DNA of 31,316 nt from Trichosporon coremiiforme (Eukaryota > Basidiomycota > Tremellomycetes > Trichosporonales > Trichosporonaceae). This document shows, in pieces, positions 30,210-31,316 of this stretch. The notes under the pieces were generated by a model. That model saw only the letters and a list, made by a program, of their open reading frames with translations. It was not told the origin of the DNA and made no database searches. The DNA lies in the NCBI GenBank assembly GCA_039545355.1, contig BCJJ01000076.1, forward strand, positions 1 through 31,316, written 5' to 3'. The translations under genes were made by a program, and so were the position numbers. Each line of letters opens with the position of its first letter. The first letter of the stretch is position 1.

Positions 30210-31316
30210 TTACATGTGGCTCTTGAAGAGGCCCTCGTTGATGTACTGCGCCGTGAGAGAGCGCCCTCCGAAGAAGCGTCCTTGCAGACCGCGCTGTGCA
30301 CGCTCAGCTCCGTCGATGTCCTTGAACTCGATGTAGACGTCGCCCTTATTGCTCATCTTGTCGACCTTGATACGAGCAACGTGTCCGTACTTGTTCTCAA
30401 CCTCGACCTTGACATCGTCCGCCAAGTCGGTGTCCCAGTTGCGCTCGGTTTCTTCATCGGGGTTGAACATATTGCTCACGAGGAGGAACGTCGTCGGGCG
30501 GGCACGCTCCTGCTGCTGAGGAGCGGGGGCACGCGAGCGCGAAGCCTCGTCCGGGTTCTCGCGGCGGGCGAGCTTGTACATCAAGTCCATGCGGCCCTGA
30601 GCATCAAGACGGCCACCGCGGCGACCGTTACCACCACCGCGCTCCTCGTCTTCAATGCGGGGTGCACGGGGCGGGTCGACGCTCATGACCTTGATGGTCT
30701 TGTCGGCAAGCTCGAAGTTGTTCATCGCATCGAGAGCCATCTGGGCGGAGTTGAGTTCGACAAACTGAATGTAGGCGGTTCCTTTGCTGATGCCAGTCAC
30801 ATCTGTGTGCAAGTCCACGAATTCAATCTCACCAAAAGGCTCAAAAACTTGGCGGATGTCCTCGGCGTTGAGGACCTCAGCGAGGTCGGCGATGAACAGG
30901 CGGTGGTAGGGGAGAGCCGCCTCGGCGTGGGCATTAACGTCGACACCGAGGCGGTGCTGCAGACCTGGGCTAAGTGGGGGAAAGCGGCGCTGCTGGATAC
31001 GCTCACGACGCTCACGGCGCTCAGCCTTCAGGGTGGCGAGGATGGCTCCGAGGTTCATACCATCGGGGTTGCTGCTCGCGTCGGTGAGGGTAACGAGGAT
31101 CGGGATACCCATGACGATAGTTCCTGAGAGAGCAAGTGCTTTACTAACCAGATCGGTTGAAGCCAGTTCCACATACCCGATGCCCCTAGAACGGCGAGAG
31201 TGGCGGTCGTTGATGATTCGCGCATCGCGAACAGTGCGCGGGCCCAGCTTGTCTTCGAAGAATAAGCCTAGATCTGAGGATTTGAGTGACGCGGCAAGTT
31301 GCGAGACAAACACGGA
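30210..31316 (-). CDS. RBM39: RBM39/Rsd1-type splicing factor, C-terminal 368 residues (5' end outside window)
   Basis: An open frame from the right edge to the stop at 30210. The apparent first Met is a GTG read inside the gene (SVFVSQLAAS), so the true start lies outside. RRM1 is cut near its start and keeps SRRSRGIGYVEL (RNP1-like, 44-51). RRM2 starts YHRLFIADL (RNP2, 139-145) and has KGTAYIQF (RNP1, 178-185). After an Arg/Gly-rich linker comes a C-terminal U2AF-homology motif domain (about 277-368): LLVSNMFNPDEE, NWDTDLADDVK, and the RxF-loop GRFFGG with Arg347. UHM domains bind tryptophan-bearing ULM peptides of spliceosomal proteins such as SF3B1, so a role in 3' splice-site recognition in the nucleus is expected. 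The visible 1.1 kb has no intron, unlike its neighbours. The expected N-terminal RS-rich part is off the edge. Confidence 0.92.
   Translation of the reverse strand, partial: SVFVSQLAASLKSSDLGLFFEDKLGPRTVRDARIINDRHSRRSRGIGYVELASTDLVSKALALSGTIVMGIPILVTLTDASSNPDGMNLGAILATLKAERRERRERIQQRRFPPLSPGLQHRLGVDVNAHAEAALPYHRLFIADLAEVLNAEDIRQVFEPFGEIEFVDLHTDVTGISKGTAYIQFVELNSAQMALDAMNNFELADKTIKVMSVDPPRAPRIEDEERGGGNGRRGGRLDAQGRMDLMYKLARRENPDEASRSRAPAPQQQERARPTTFLLVSNMFNPDEETERNWDTDLADDVKVEVENKYGHVARIKVDKMSNKGDVYIEFKDIDGAERAQRGLQGRFFGGRSLTAQYINEGLFKSHM

Noticed and set aside
30216..31127. 303-codon plus-strand open frame
   Set aside because: Antisense to the RRM2/UHM coding sequence, which is unmistakable on the minus strand.

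Overview
The window looks like nuclear DNA of a basidiomycete yeast, most likely Tremellomycetes and perhaps Trichosporonales. The reasons are GC-rich, C/G-ending codons; many very short introns (mostly 36-130 nt) that nearly all start GTGAGT or GTAAGT and end in a CTRAC branch motif a few bases before the AG; short intergenic gaps; and the gene content. No mobile element, CRISPR array, rRNA or convincing tRNA was seen. The species call is inference; no database could be searched.

Left third (1-9932): the two cytosolic type I fatty acid synthase genes lie head to head. The beta subunit gene (FAS1) reads leftwards and runs off the left edge after its acetyltransferase and enoyl reductase domains. 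The alpha subunit gene (FAS2) reads rightwards and is complete. They share a 2.4 kb intergenic region with pyrimidine-rich leaders on both sides and two E-box-like palindromes. The alpha subunit is unusually short (1432 aa): it starts just before the ketoreductase and lacks the carrier-protein segment, so the carrier protein must be encoded elsewhere, most simply at the unseen end of FAS1.

Middle (10772-20331): compact, intron-containing housekeeping genes. These are a TBC-domain Rab GAP (minus), PEX16 (plus), a DUF1764 lysine-rich small protein (minus, tail to tail with PEX16), a HAD phosphatase of the CECR5/HDHD5 type (plus, head to head with the DUF1764 gene) and a Gfo/Idh/MocA oxidoreductase like yeast YMR315W (plus).

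Accessory stretch (about 20.3-28.4 kb): no recognisable families. It holds an orphan 3-exon gene (21098-22985), two degraded or unresolved coding stretches, a clean two-exon orphan gene (25777-26443), all on the minus strand, and then a plus-strand transcription unit behind a TATA box (26983) with many tiny exons and strikingly similar introns. This is the least explained part of the window.

Right end (28613-31316): an ARL8-type small GTPase with seven exons and an RBM39/Rsd1-type splicing factor, both on the minus strand; the second is cut by the right edge. I did not find a clear new multi-gene system. The best leads are the split of the FAS domains and the intron-packed orphan locus.
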